From positions 620,001 to 684,000 of the forward strand of contig CBDHHD010000004.1 in the NCBI GenBank assembly GCA_965263285.1: a DNA stretch of 64,000 bases, read 5' to 3'. Shown here in pieces: positions 1-8,113 of this stretch. The position numbers were made by a program, and so were the translations under genes. How positions within the stretch are numbered: position 1 is the stretch's first letter; every line of letters begins with the position of its first letter. Below the pieces are notes generated by a model that worked only from the letters and a program-made list of their open reading frames with translations, did not search any database and was not told the origin of the DNA. The stretch comes from JASGCP01 sp965263285 (GTDB taxonomy: Bacteria; Bacteroidota; Bacteroidia; Chitinophagales; Chitinophagaceae).

Positions 1-607
1 CTACATTAGTACTGTAGCCTTTCTTTTTCAGTAATCCTCTTAGCGTATGAAATATTTCAGAACCCCAACGAAATGCTTCTGAAAAACTACTTGCCCCAAC
101 AGGTGCTATCATAAACTCTTGGAAATCTATTTTATTATCCGCATGAACACCTCCATTGATGATGTTAAATGCAGGTACAGGTAACGTTTTCGCATTTATT
201 CCCCCTATATATTTATATAAAGGCAGTCCTGATTCTATAGCCGCAGCTTTTGCTACTGCTAAACTAACAGCAAGAATAGCATTGGCTCCTAATTTTGACT
301 TATTTGGCGTACCATCTAATGTAATCATTATTTGATCTATTTCTAACTGATTCTCAACAGGCACATCTATAAGCGCCTTCTTAATAGTCGTATTAATATG
401 CTGCACTGCTTTTAAAACACCTTTGCCTCCAAAATTTTTTTTATCATTATCCCGTAGTTCTACTGCTTCTTTAATTCCTGTACTAGCCCCACTAGGCACA
501 GCTGCCCTAGATACAACTCCTTCGTCTGTTACTACTTCTGCTTCTACTGTAGGATTCCCTCTACTATCTAATATTTGTCTTGCATAAATATCTGTAATAA
601 ATGTCAT
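1..607 (-). CDS. eno: Enolase, N-terminal part (runs off window)
   Basis: Enolase interconverts 2-phosphoglycerate and phosphoenolpyruvate in glycolysis in the cytoplasm. About 202 codons are visible on the minus strand from the ATG at 607; the rest lies beyond base 1. The product opens MTFITDIYARQILDSRGNPT, the classic enolase N-terminus, and contains the SGASTG-type loop (AAVPSGASTGIKEA), LGANAILAVS and the FNIINGGVHADN segment that precedes the active site. All are intact, so the gene looks functional. Upstream (608 onward) is a repeat-filled gap, so the gene is transcribed away from the repeats. Identification is secure from motifs; only completeness cannot be judged. Confidence 0.95.
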   Translation of the reverse strand, partial: MTFITDIYARQILDSRGNPTVEAEVVTDEGVVSRAAVPSGASTGIKEAVELRDNDKKNFGGKGVLKAVQHINTTIKKALIDVPVENQLEIDQIMITLDGTPNKSKLGANAILAVSLAVAKAAAIESGLPLYKYIGGINAKTLPVPAFNIINGGVHADNKIDFQEFMIAPVGASSFSEAFRWGSEIFHTLRGLLKKKGYSTNV

Positions 608-1015
608 ATAATTAATGATTAATAATGAATAATAGAAAACAAAATTAATTAATTATTCGGGTATAACGATTTATTTAATGAGCAACCACAAAGATAAATA
701 TATTTTTAGCTACATCTTTTTTTGAGGTGCATGGGTATTTGTATTTTTATAACTACTCATATATTAAGCTAGTATTCAGTTTTTGTTTCTTTCAATTATT
801 CTCGCTGGTCGCTCCGCGCACTTTGTTTTATAACGCTCTTTATCTGAGGGCAGCACTCATTAAATATTCCCTGTTATTTCCATGTTTATATTTATTTAAT
901 AATCAATGCTTCCAGCACCTCAAAAAAAGATTTACCCATTAAAAAATCATATTTGGAAATTAAAATATTATTTATTATATTGATAATATTGTTTTTTAAA
1001 ATTTAAGATTTAAAC

Positions 1016-1044
1016 AAGCCACTTTTCTAAGTGGCTTATTTTTT
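1016..1044 (+). terminator. Strong orphan intrinsic terminator
   Basis: The 9-bp perfect stem AAGCCACTT/AAGTGGCTT with a TTCT loop is followed by ATTTTTTT. This is a textbook rho-independent terminator reading rightwards. No plus-strand gene precedes it within the window: eno is on the other strand and starts at 607. It may end an unrecognised small RNA or be left over from a deleted gene. Confidence 0.7.
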
Positions 1045-1305
1045 TACTACATCCACAACTACACTCACTCATATACATATTGTATTCATTTTACCTTGTC
1101 CTGCTTTTGTCTTCATACAAAAAAACATACCCCAACTTGGTAAAAAACAGAAAAAATGGCTACGCCTTTTTTTGAGGTGCTGGGATATTTATGTTTTTGA
1201 AACTACTCATAATATAATTTAGTATTCATTTTTTATATCTTTTTCTTTCTTTTGTCTCGATACAAAAGAAAGAAACAAAGAAAAAATCAAGCCTGCAGAT
1301 AAAGA

Positions 1306-1333
1306 GTAGAGACACTTTGCCATGTGTCTCTAC
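1306..1333. repeat. Small hairpin GTAGAGACAC/GTGTCTCTAC nested in a core copy
   Basis: A perfect 10-bp inverted repeat with an 8-nt loop interrupts the core copy just after its CTGCAGATAAAGA segment, where other copies read straight on to GCTACAAAACTACGG. It is therefore a secondary insertion. A related half motif (gtatctctactacgg) lies at about 1650. Confidence 0.6.
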
Positions 1334-1769
1334 TACAGCTTGCTACGCTATCTAGAATTGAATAGGAGGCGGTTAGGTATGAATTGTTACGGTGAGCTTA
1401 TTCATAGTTACCTTTTATGTAAGTTCCTTATGCTCATCATAACGATTCATATATAAAAACTTCCGCCCCACATTCTCGCTGGTCGCTCCGCGCGCCTCGT
1501 TTTATAACGCTCTTTATCTGATGGCAGTCCTCACCAGATACTCCCTATTATTTCCATATCTATCCTTATTTCAATAAAAAATATTTTCCAATAAATCTAT
1601 TGACCTACCTGAGTAGTTACAAAAAATAAAGTAGGAACAAATAATATATGTATCTCTACTACGGGTTAGTAGGATAGTGAAAATAATGGAAGTTTGTTAG
1701 GCAAAATGATAAGACACCTAAATAATTACTTTATTTTCACAACTTATTGAATTGCTTCTTACTTTATTA

Positions 1770-2323
1770 GGCATAACTAAATTTAGTGTGAGGAAAAATT
1801 TAGTTTACTAAAAGGCTACATCTTTTTTTGAGATGCTGGGGGTTATTTGTGTTTTTGTAATTACTCAGGTATAGGTTAATAATTTATTTTTTATATCTTT
1901 TTCTTTCTTTTGTCTTGATACAAAAGAAAGAAACAAAGAAAAAATCAAGCCTGCAGATAAAGAGCTACAAAACTACGGCTCGCTACGCTAGCGAGAATGA
2001 ATGGGAGGCGGTTAGGTATGAATCGTTATGATGAGCTTATCCATAGGTATCTTTTATGTACATACTTTATGCTCATCATAACGATTCATATATAAAAACT
2101 TCCGCCTCCACATTCTCGCTGGTCGCTTCGCTCACCTCGTTTTGTAACGCTCTTTATCTGAGGGCAGTCCTCATCAGATATTTCCTATTATTTCCATATT
2201 TATATATATGTAATAATCCATGCTTCCAGCACCTCAAAAAAAGATATAACCCATATTGTTTTTACAAATATCCATTTTATTTTGTATCTTTGCATACTAC
2301 CTCACACTAAATTTAGTTATGCC
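1770..2323 (+). mobile_element. Family-A MITE (A1) carrying a complete core
   Basis: The element starts GGCATAACTAAATTTAGTG and ends in its reverse complement at 2323. Flanks CTTTATTA (1762-1769) and ATTTATTA (2324-2331) match at 7 of 8 bases, which fits an 8-bp target duplication with one change. Between the ends lie about 20 bp matching the left end and about 70 bp matching the right end of the ISL3-family IS at 34702-36015. A core copy (1814-2252) sits where the transposase would be. There is no transposase, so the element is non-autonomous. Confidence 0.85.
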
Positions 2324-2540
2324 ATTTATTAAAGTTGCTGGGCAATTGCTACCCGTTTTGTAACGATCTTTACATGAGGACATTCATAATGAGACACTTC
2401 TTATTATTTACCTGTTTATACTTATTTCAACGCTTAGACACCCCTTAACTAAATCTATTTAGTCTACTAAGCAGGTATTAAATAAGCCAAACAGATTCCA
2501 GTAAATAAGTCGCTACACCAAAACAAGATTTAGCCAGTTA
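2324..2540. repeat. Degenerate core right half
   Basis: This stretch retains diverged core right-arm text (cgttttgtaacgatctttacatgagg, then ccaaaacaagatttagcc near 2519-2537) and a family-B-like end (aataagtcgctacacc). It is older than the neighbouring A1 element because it differs at many more positions. Confidence 0.5.
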
Positions 2541-2574
2541 CACTTTTTTCAATTTTTTAATTGTGTCTTTCTTA

Positions 2575-2582
2575 TATCTTTG
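2575..2582 (+). promoter_or_regulatory. Putative -7 box TATCTTTG of the M23-rsmE unit
   Basis: TATCTTTG matches the Bacteroidota -7 consensus TAnnTTTG and lies 39 bp before the ATG at 2622. No TTG is found at the expected distance upstream, so support comes from the -7 element and its position only. Confidence 0.4.
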
Positions 2583-2621
2583 CATTTTAATATCTCATCC
2601 ATACTCAACTAATATTACCAT

Positions 2622-3593
2622 ATGGCAAAAGTAAAATTTACTTTTAATCCACATACACTCAAATACGAAAGATACCAAGTGCCCTTTCGTATTATATTAT
2701 TGCGTACACTCGCTTATATTATAACTGTATTCATATGTTCATTTCTTATTCTCTTATTTTTATATTTTAATTTTAATTCTCCTAAAGAAAAATTGCTTAA
2801 ACAAACCAATCAAGATCTAATTGACAACTACAGCATTCTAAACGATCAATTACATATACTACAGTCACAAGTAAATGAACTAGAAAATAGAGACAACAAT
2901 ATTTATAGAACAATTTTTGAAGCCAGTCCTATTCCTGATAGTATAAGATTACAAATGATAGAAAAAGAGAAAGAGGTACAACGCATTAGTGTGGTTACCA
3001 ATAACGAATTAGTAAAGCAAATGAGCAATCAAGTTAACAATTTGAAAGAAAAAATCGCATTCCAAACAGAGAGTTATAATGACATTGTTAATATGATTAA
3101 AAACAAACAATTGTTATTAGCCGCCATTCCTTCTATTCAGCCTGTTAGCAACAAAGACTTATCGCGTATTGCTTCAGGATTTGGCTATCGCATTGACCCT
3201 ATTTATAAAATACCTAAATTTCATGCAGGTATTGACTTTGCAGCACCTTTAGGAACACCTATTTATGCAACAGCCGATGGAGTAGTAACAGAAGCCGACT
3301 TCAACACAGGTGGATATGGCAATCATGTGGTTATTAATCATGGATATGGTTATCAAACTTTATATGGGCACATGTTAAAAACAAAAGCAACTATAGGAGC
3401 AAAAGTAAAAAGAGGAGAAGTAATTGGATATGTAGGAAGCACTGGGAAAAGCACAGGCCCTCATCTACATTATGAAATTAAACATTATGGATATGCTGTA
3501 GATCCAATCTATTATTTTTATAACGACTTAAGCCCTTCACAATACGACCGCGTACTTAAACTTGGCGCTAGTAATAATCAAAGTTTAGATTAA
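2622..3593 (+). CDS. Membrane-anchored M23 (LytM-like) peptidase
   Basis: This 323-aa protein is probably a cell-wall endopeptidase or an activator of one. A single membrane helix lies at about residues 25-48 (IILLRTLAYIITVFICSFLI). A long charged segment at about 55-165 looks like coiled coil. The M23 domain occupies about 180-295. The zinc-site motifs are present: FHAGIDFA (HxxxD) and GPHLHYEI (HxH), plus the glycine-rich GYVGSTGKSTGPH. With the metal ligands intact it may be catalytic, unlike EnvC/NlpD-type activators. It lies 4 bp ahead of rsmE and is probably co-transcribed with it. The topology (short cytoplasmic tail, extracytoplasmic peptidase) is inferred from the sequence. Confidence 0.88.
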   Translation: MAKVKFTFNPHTLKYERYQVPFRIILLRTLAYIITVFICSFLILLFLYFNFNSPKEKLLKQTNQDLIDNYSILNDQLHILQSQVNELENRDNNIYRTIFEASPIPDSIRLQMIEKEKEVQRISVVTNNELVKQMSNQVNNLKEKIAFQTESYNDIVNMIKNKQLLLAAIPSIQPVSNKDLSRIASGFGYRIDPIYKIPKFHAGIDFAAPLGTPIYATADGVVTEADFNTGGYGNHVVINHGYGYQTLYGHMLKTKATIGAKVKRGEVIGYVGSTGKSTGPHLHYEIKHYGYAVDPIYYFYNDLSPSQYDRVLKLGASNNQSLD

Positions 3594-3597
3594 AATT

Positions 3598-4305
3598 ATG
3601 TTTATTCCTTATTTTTTTGAGCCACACATAAAACAAGAACAAGAGATAATCACTTTGTCTGATATAAACAGAAAACACATATCATTAGTATTACGCATGA
3701 AAACAGACAATAAAATTATTTTAACAGATGGCAAAGGATATCGTTATTTTTCTCGTATTAGTCACATAACAAAAAAAGAAGTAATCGTTATTATTGAAGA
3801 AAGAGAATATGTCCCCAATACACAACCACATATTCATATCGCCATGGGAATTCCTAAACAATTAGCACGGTTTGAATGGTTTATAGAAAAATCTACCGAA
3901 CTCGGTATACAGTCAATTATACCCATGATTAGCAAAAGAACAGAGAAAGTAAATATTGCCCAACAACGCATGCAACACATTATCATATCTGCCATACAAC
4001 AAAGTCAACAAACATGGATTCCCCACCTATACAAGCCCACATCCTTCCAAGAAGTATTATTACTATATCCACAAGCACAAAAATATATTGGCCATTGTGA
4101 AGCAAAAATAAAAACCCCCATCCATTCAATCGAATTATCAAGAGAATACATCTTTCTTATTGGCCCTGAAGGTGATTTCACTCCCCAAGAGATTGACATC
4201 GCTTTACAACAAGGATATAAGGGGGTATCTTTAGGTACACATCGATTGCGAACAGAAACAGCAGGGATAGCAATAGCTTTATGGTTGCGAATGAATAATT
4301 TATAA
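3598..4305 (+). CDS. rsmE: 16S rRNA (uracil1498-N3)-methyltransferase RsmE
   Basis: RsmE methylates U1498 of 16S rRNA with SAM. The 235-aa length is typical. The SPOUT-fold signature is clear in the C-terminal half: FEWFIEKSTELGIQSIIP, FLIGPEGDFTPQEI and LGTHRLRTETAGIAIAL, the knotted SAM-binding loop. The N-terminal part (residues 1-70) is the PUA-like RNA-binding domain (HISLVLRMKTDNKIILTDGKG). It follows the M23 peptidase gene by 4 bp, and a likely terminator at 4433 closes the unit. The two functions are not obviously related. Confidence 0.93.
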   Translation: MFIPYFFEPHIKQEQEIITLSDINRKHISLVLRMKTDNKIILTDGKGYRYFSRISHITKKEVIVIIEEREYVPNTQPHIHIAMGIPKQLARFEWFIEKSTELGIQSIIPMISKRTEKVNIAQQRMQHIIISAIQQSQQTWIPHLYKPTSFQEVLLLYPQAQKYIGHCEAKIKTPIHSIELSREYIFLIGPEGDFTPQEIDIALQQGYKGVSLGTHRLRTETAGIAIALWLRMNNL

Positions 4306-4432
4306 TGGTCAACTACATTTGATAAAGAGTTAACAATTAACTAATTATGATTTTTAAGAACTGTCTAATTTAATTGCCATCCACTATTAAACCCACCATC
4401 TTTTTATTCCAAATACTCTTTATAAATAAAAA

Positions 4433-4464
4433 AAGCAGATTAAGAATAATCCGCTTCATTTTTT
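4433..4464 (+). terminator. Likely intrinsic terminator after rsmE
   Basis: AAGC-A-GATT pairs with AATC-C-GCTT (one mismatch, 6-nt loop) and is followed by CATTTTTT. It stands about 130 bp downstream of the rsmE stop codon, in the right orientation to end the M23-rsmE transcript. Confidence 0.5.
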
Positions 4465-4539
4465 AATCTAAATCTAATTTAAGGTTCTATTTTTATATAG
4501 ACAACTAATAAGTAAAAAAGTTTAATTCTAATTAAAAAA

Positions 4540-5460
4540 AAGTAAGTACTCGGGTACATATTCGTTTTCTTTCTTTTGTCTTGATACAAAAGAAAGAAAC
4601 AAAGAAAAAATCAAACCTGCAGATAAAGAGCTACAAAACTACGGCTTGCTACGCTAGCGAGAATGAATGGGTGCGGTTGGATATGAATCGTTATGCTGAA
4701 CATAAGTAACCGCATAAAAATAAGGTATAACGACTTTTTTAGTGAGCAGGTATTAAAATACACCTTTTTTTGTAATGACTCAGGTATAGATTCATTATTT
4801 GTTTTTTATATCTTTTTCTTTCTTTTGTCTTGATACAAAAGAAAGAAACAAAGAAAAAATCAAGCCTGCAGATAAAGAGCTACAAAACTACGGCTCGCTA
4901 CGCTAGCGAGAATGAATGGGAGGCGGTTAGGTATGAATCGTTATGATGAGCTTATCCATAGTGATCTTTTATATAAATACTTTATGCTCATCATAACGAT
5001 TCATATATAAAAACTTCCACCTCCACATTCTCGCTGGTCGCTTCGCTCACCTCGTTTTGTAACGCTCTTTATCTGAGGGCATTCCTCATCAGACATTTCC
5101 TATTATTTCCATGTTTATATTTATCTAATAATCTATGCTTCCAGCACCTCAAAAAAAGTCGTAGCCAAAAACAAATTGGTTTTTTTTAAAAATATATTAT
5201 CTTTGTCCTTGCTCACTAAAAAATTGTTATACCAAAAATAACTATAGTATAATCTCATCATAACAATTCCTATCTAAGAGCCTCGAATCATGCTCTATGG
5301 TGTATAATAGCAAATCATATTTTTGTGGCTCTTTATCTAAAGGTATTATTTTTTTCTTTTAGTTATATCAAGAAAAAAAATGAATACTAACTTAATAGTT
5401 GAGTAGTTAAAAAATTATATTATCCTTAAAATTGCTCATTAAATAAGTCGCTATACCGAA
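4540..5460. repeat. Old core copy split by a family-B MITE
   Basis: Left part (about 4540-4723): the TTTCTTTCTTTTGT hairpin, CTGCAGATAAAGAGC, the GCTACGCTAGCGAGAATG arm and ATATGAATCGTTATG. Right part (5242-5458): degenerate counterparts (ctcatcataacaattc, ggctctttatctaaagg) ending in a family-B-like end (cattaaataagtcgctatacc). Element B1 interrupts it at 4724-5233. The outer copy is clearly more diverged than the insert. Nothing gene-like is seen. Confidence 0.7.
4724..5233 (+). mobile_element. Family-B MITE (B1) with perfect 8-bp target duplication
   Basis: It starts GGTATAACGACTTTTTTAG and ends in a matching inverted end (ctcactaaaaaattgttatacc). AAAAATAA flanks it directly on both sides (4716-4723 and 5234-5241). 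Inside is a core copy whose left end is missing (it enters at gtaatgactcagg) but whose right end is complete at 5166. No transposase is present. The 8-bp duplication agrees with ISL3-family behaviour. Confidence 0.85.
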
Positions 5461-5502
5461 AAAAAGATAGCATAAGCAAAATGCTTTTTTCAATAAGTTA
5501 CT

Positions 5503-7638
5503 CTAAGAATCTTTCTTATCAGATCGAGGTATAAGTACTTTTCTACTAAGTTTAAATTTACCTGTTTTATTATCAATACCAATTAATTTTACTTTTATTC
5601 TATCTCCTTCTTTAAAAACACCTTCCATTGTATCAAGTCGTTTCCACATAATTTCACTAATATGCAATAGACCTTCTTTTCTAGGTAAAAACTCGACAAA
5701 TGCCCCAAACTCCTTAATCGACTTAACAATAGCAGATTCGTATACTTCACCCACTTCAGGAATTGCTACAATCCCCTTGATCCAATTAACGGCTTTATCT
5801 AAGCTTTCTTTTTCTGCGGAGAATATACTTACTTCTCCATGATCTCCAACTTCTTCTATATTGACAGTGGTACCTGTTTCTTTTTGAATTTCTTGAATAA
5901 TTTTTCCTTGAGGTCCAATCACAGCGCCTATAAATTCTTTGCTAATAATTAGCTTTTCCATTCGAGGTGTATGGGGCTTTACTTCAGGTCGTGTAGCTAG
6001 CATACATTGATACATATGATCTAATATATACAATCGTGCTATACGCGCTTGCTCTAATGCTTCTCTCATCAACTCCATACTAAGTCCATCAATCTTAATA
6101 TCCATTTGTACACCACAAATTCCATCTCTTGTGCCTGTTACCTTAAAATCCATATCACCTAAATGATCCTCATCCCCTAAAATATCAGTAAGGATAGCAT
6201 ATTTTTTATCGGATTGCCGTGTAATTAAACCCATAGCAATACCTCCGATATGTTTTTTAATAGGAACTCCTGCATCCATCAATGCTAACGATCCTGCACA
6301 TACAGTAGCCATAGACGAAGAGCCATTTGATTCTAAAATATCACTTACTATTCGAACTGTATAGGGGTATTCATTGTTAGGCATCATTTGTTTCAATGAT
6401 CTTTGAGCTAAATTACCATGTCCTACTTCTCTTCTACCTGGTCCTCTCATAGGCTTTACTTCTCCTGTAGAAAAGGGAGGAAAATTATAATGCAATATAA
6501 AAGAAGAATATTCTGATATTTGTGCACTTTCAACCAAGAGTCTATCTAACTGTGTTCCCAATGTAACAGTAGTAAGCGATTGCGTTTCACCTCTTGTAAA
6601 TAGAGCTGATCCATGAGGTGAGGGCAATATATCTATCTCCATTGCTAACGGACGCACTTCATTTAGTTTTCTTCCATCCAGTCTTTGCTTTTTATCTAAA
6701 ATAACATTTCTTACAATTTCCCATTGTAAATCATCATAATATTTTTTAGCCAACCCAACCGTTGCATCTTCTGCTGTTTCTCCTAAACTTTTTATCCATT
6801 CTTCTTTTAATGTATCAAATGCAAGTGTTCGTTGCTCTTTAGTAGAAGGCTGTGATGCTATTTCCTCTATCTTACTTTCACAAAAAATTTTTGTTTGTTC
6901 TTTTAATATATTATTTTGTTCAGCCTTTTTATACTCTCGTTTATGTTGAACTAATTTTTTATCTCGTAATTGCTGTTGTGCTTTAATTTGTACCTTAATA
7001 GCATCATGCGCGATTTGTAATGCTTCAATAAGCTCTTCCTCCTTACATTCTTTAGCCTCTCCTTCTACCATCATTAAATTTTTATCTGTTGCTCCTACCA
7101 TAAAATCCATGGTAGCTCGTTCTAATTCGCTTCTTGTAGGATTAACTACAAATGTATTATTAATTTTAGCCACTCGCACTTCAGAAATAATCTCTTTAAT
7201 CGGAATATCTGATACAGCTAAAGCTGCAGAAGCCGCTAAACATGCTAATGCATCAGGACATATTTCTTTGTCAGAAGAAATAAGTGTTACTAATACCTGA
7301 ACATCACACAAATAATCTTCAGGGAAAAGAGGTCTAAGCGCACGGTCAATTAATCTACTAATAAGAACTTCATAATCACTTAATCGCCCTTCGCGTTTAA
7401 AAAAAGAGCCAGGAACACGCCCAGCAGATGCAAATTTTTCTTGATAATCTACTGTTAAAGGGAAAAAATCTTGCCCTTCCCTAGGTTCTCTATTTGCTAC
7501 TACCGTAGCTAATAAAATACAATTTCCTTGGCGAACAGTTACTGCACCATCTGATTGACGAGCCAATTTGCCTGTCTCTATCCATACTTCCTTACCTGAA
7601 GGAAGAGTAAAACTCACTTGTATAGGTTGTGATAACAT
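5503..7638 (-). CDS. pnp: Polyribonucleotide nucleotidyltransferase (PNPase)
   Basis: PNPase is a phosphorolytic 3'-5' exoribonuclease of RNA decay. At 711 aa it has the family's full length and domain order: a first RNase PH domain (about 10-145), an alpha-helical linker, a second RNase PH domain (about 325-460), KH (about 565-620, AVIGPQGKIIQEIQKETG) and S1 (about 630-700, KEFGAFVEFLPRKEGLLHISEI). The second PH domain carries the catalytic acidic stretch ILTDILGDEDHLGDMDFKV and the phosphate-binding GSSSMATVCAGSLALMDAG. It is preceded by rpsO, the order also found in E. coli. The 110-bp gap between them holds a possible hairpin. Start at ATG 7638. Confidence 0.97.
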   Translation of the reverse strand: MLSQPIQVSFTLPSGKEVWIETGKLARQSDGAVTVRQGNCILLATVVANREPREGQDFFPLTVDYQEKFASAGRVPGSFFKREGRLSDYEVLISRLIDRALRPLFPEDYLCDVQVLVTLISSDKEICPDALACLAASAALAVSDIPIKEIISEVRVAKINNTFVVNPTRSELERATMDFMVGATDKNLMMVEGEAKECKEEELIEALQIAHDAIKVQIKAQQQLRDKKLVQHKREYKKAEQNNILKEQTKIFCESKIEEIASQPSTKEQRTLAFDTLKEEWIKSLGETAEDATVGLAKKYYDDLQWEIVRNVILDKKQRLDGRKLNEVRPLAMEIDILPSPHGSALFTRGETQSLTTVTLGTQLDRLLVESAQISEYSSFILHYNFPPFSTGEVKPMRGPGRREVGHGNLAQRSLKQMMPNNEYPYTVRIVSDILESNGSSSMATVCAGSLALMDAGVPIKKHIGGIAMGLITRQSDKKYAILTDILGDEDHLGDMDFKVTGTRDGICGVQMDIKIDGLSMELMREALEQARIARLYILDHMYQCMLATRPEVKPHTPRMEKLIISKEFIGAVIGPQGKIIQEIQKETGTTVNIEEVGDHGEVSIFSAEKESLDKAVNWIKGIVAIPEVGEVYESAIVKSIKEFGAFVEFLPRKEGLLHISEIMWKRLDTMEGVFKEGDRIKVKLIGIDNKTGKFKLSRKVLIPRSDKKDS

Positions 7639-7656
7639 ACATTAAAACATTATTAA

Positions 7657-7700
7657 TAAAGAGAGATGAAACAATCATTTTTCATTTTTTCTCTCTCTTA
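7657..7700 (-). promoter_or_regulatory. Possible hairpin in the rpsO-pnp spacer
   Basis: AAGAGAG (7659-7665) can pair with CTCTCTT (7693-7699) across an A/T-rich loop just upstream of the pnp start. In E. coli the rpsO-pnp spacer forms an RNase III-cut hairpin used for pnp autoregulation. A parallel here is only suggested by position, and the stem is short. Confidence 0.3.
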
Positions 7701-7748
7701 AATGAAAAAAACATCACATAACAATAGACACTACTTAAAAATCATTAC

Positions 7749-8018
7749 CTATTTTCTAAGACCTAACTTTTGAATAAGCGACCGATAACTTTCTAATTTA
7801 TTGTTATGCAAATAAATTAACAATCTTTTTCGCTTGCCTACTAATTTTATTAACCCACGACTAGTGGCAAAATCTTTGGGGGCTTTTTTTAAATGATTGC
7901 TAATATCAGTAATTCTTTCTGTTAACAAAGCAATTTGCCCTTCAATAGAACCTGTATTTTTATTATCTCCACCAAAAGATTTTAACAATTTCTCTTTTTT
8001 TTCTTTTATTATTGCCAT
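7749..8018 (-). CDS. rpsO: 30S ribosomal protein S15
   Basis: S15 binds 16S rRNA early in small-subunit assembly. The 89-aa length is exactly that of the family. The product reads through the expected helices: NTGSIEGQIALLTERITDISNHLK, then the RGLIKLVGKRKRLLIYL rRNA-contact region, and SYRSLIQKLGLRK at the C-terminus. A well-formed Bacteroidota promoter lies just upstream (8070-8100). pnp follows in the same direction, so the two probably share a transcript. Confidence 0.97.
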   Translation of the reverse strand: MAIIKEKKEKLLKSFGGDNKNTGSIEGQIALLTERITDISNHLKKAPKDFATSRGLIKLVGKRKRLLIYLHNNKLESYRSLIQKLGLRK

Positions 8019-8069
8019 TTTATTGATATTTTTAAACTCAAACGATTAATTATTGTTATATACAAAATG

Positions 8070-8100
8070 CAAATGTAATATTTTTTAATTACAATGCCAA
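8070..8100 (-). promoter_or_regulatory. Promoter of rpsO (TTG-N20-TACATTTG)
   Basis: Read on the minus strand, TTG (8100-8098) is separated by 20 bp from TACATTTG (8077-8070), matching the Bacteroidota -33/-7 pattern. Predicted initiation is about 45 bp before the rpsO ATG. A core insertion begins only 13 bp upstream of the -33 element (8114), so the promoter just escaped disruption. Confidence 0.6.
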
Positions 8101-8113
8101 TAAAAAGATATTT

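Larger units (their letters stand above)
608..1769. repeat. Repeat-filled intergenic region with two damaged core copies
   Basis: No convincing gene lies here. A family-B end (gtataacgattt..., about 660) leads into a core copy at about 709-937 that has lost its central arms. A second, longer core copy starts at 1158 (ggctacgcctttttttgag) and runs to about 1625. It keeps the TTTCTTTCTTTTGT hairpin, the CTGCAGATAAAGAG segment and the paired GGCGGTTAGGTATGAAT/ATTCATATATAAAAACTTCCG arms. Short open frames at 727 and 1031 are repeat sequence and are not called as genes. Confidence 0.8.

Noticed and set aside
608..1300. Short open frames at 727-942 and 1031-1222 as genes
   Set aside because: Both lie wholly within core repeat sequence or an orphan terminator stem and have no independent support.
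2056..2310. The MYILYAHHND... frame, recurring in several repeats, as a small protein family
   Set aside because: It coincides with the right arm of recently copied elements, so its conservation is explained by copying. Reported as a test only, not as a CDS.
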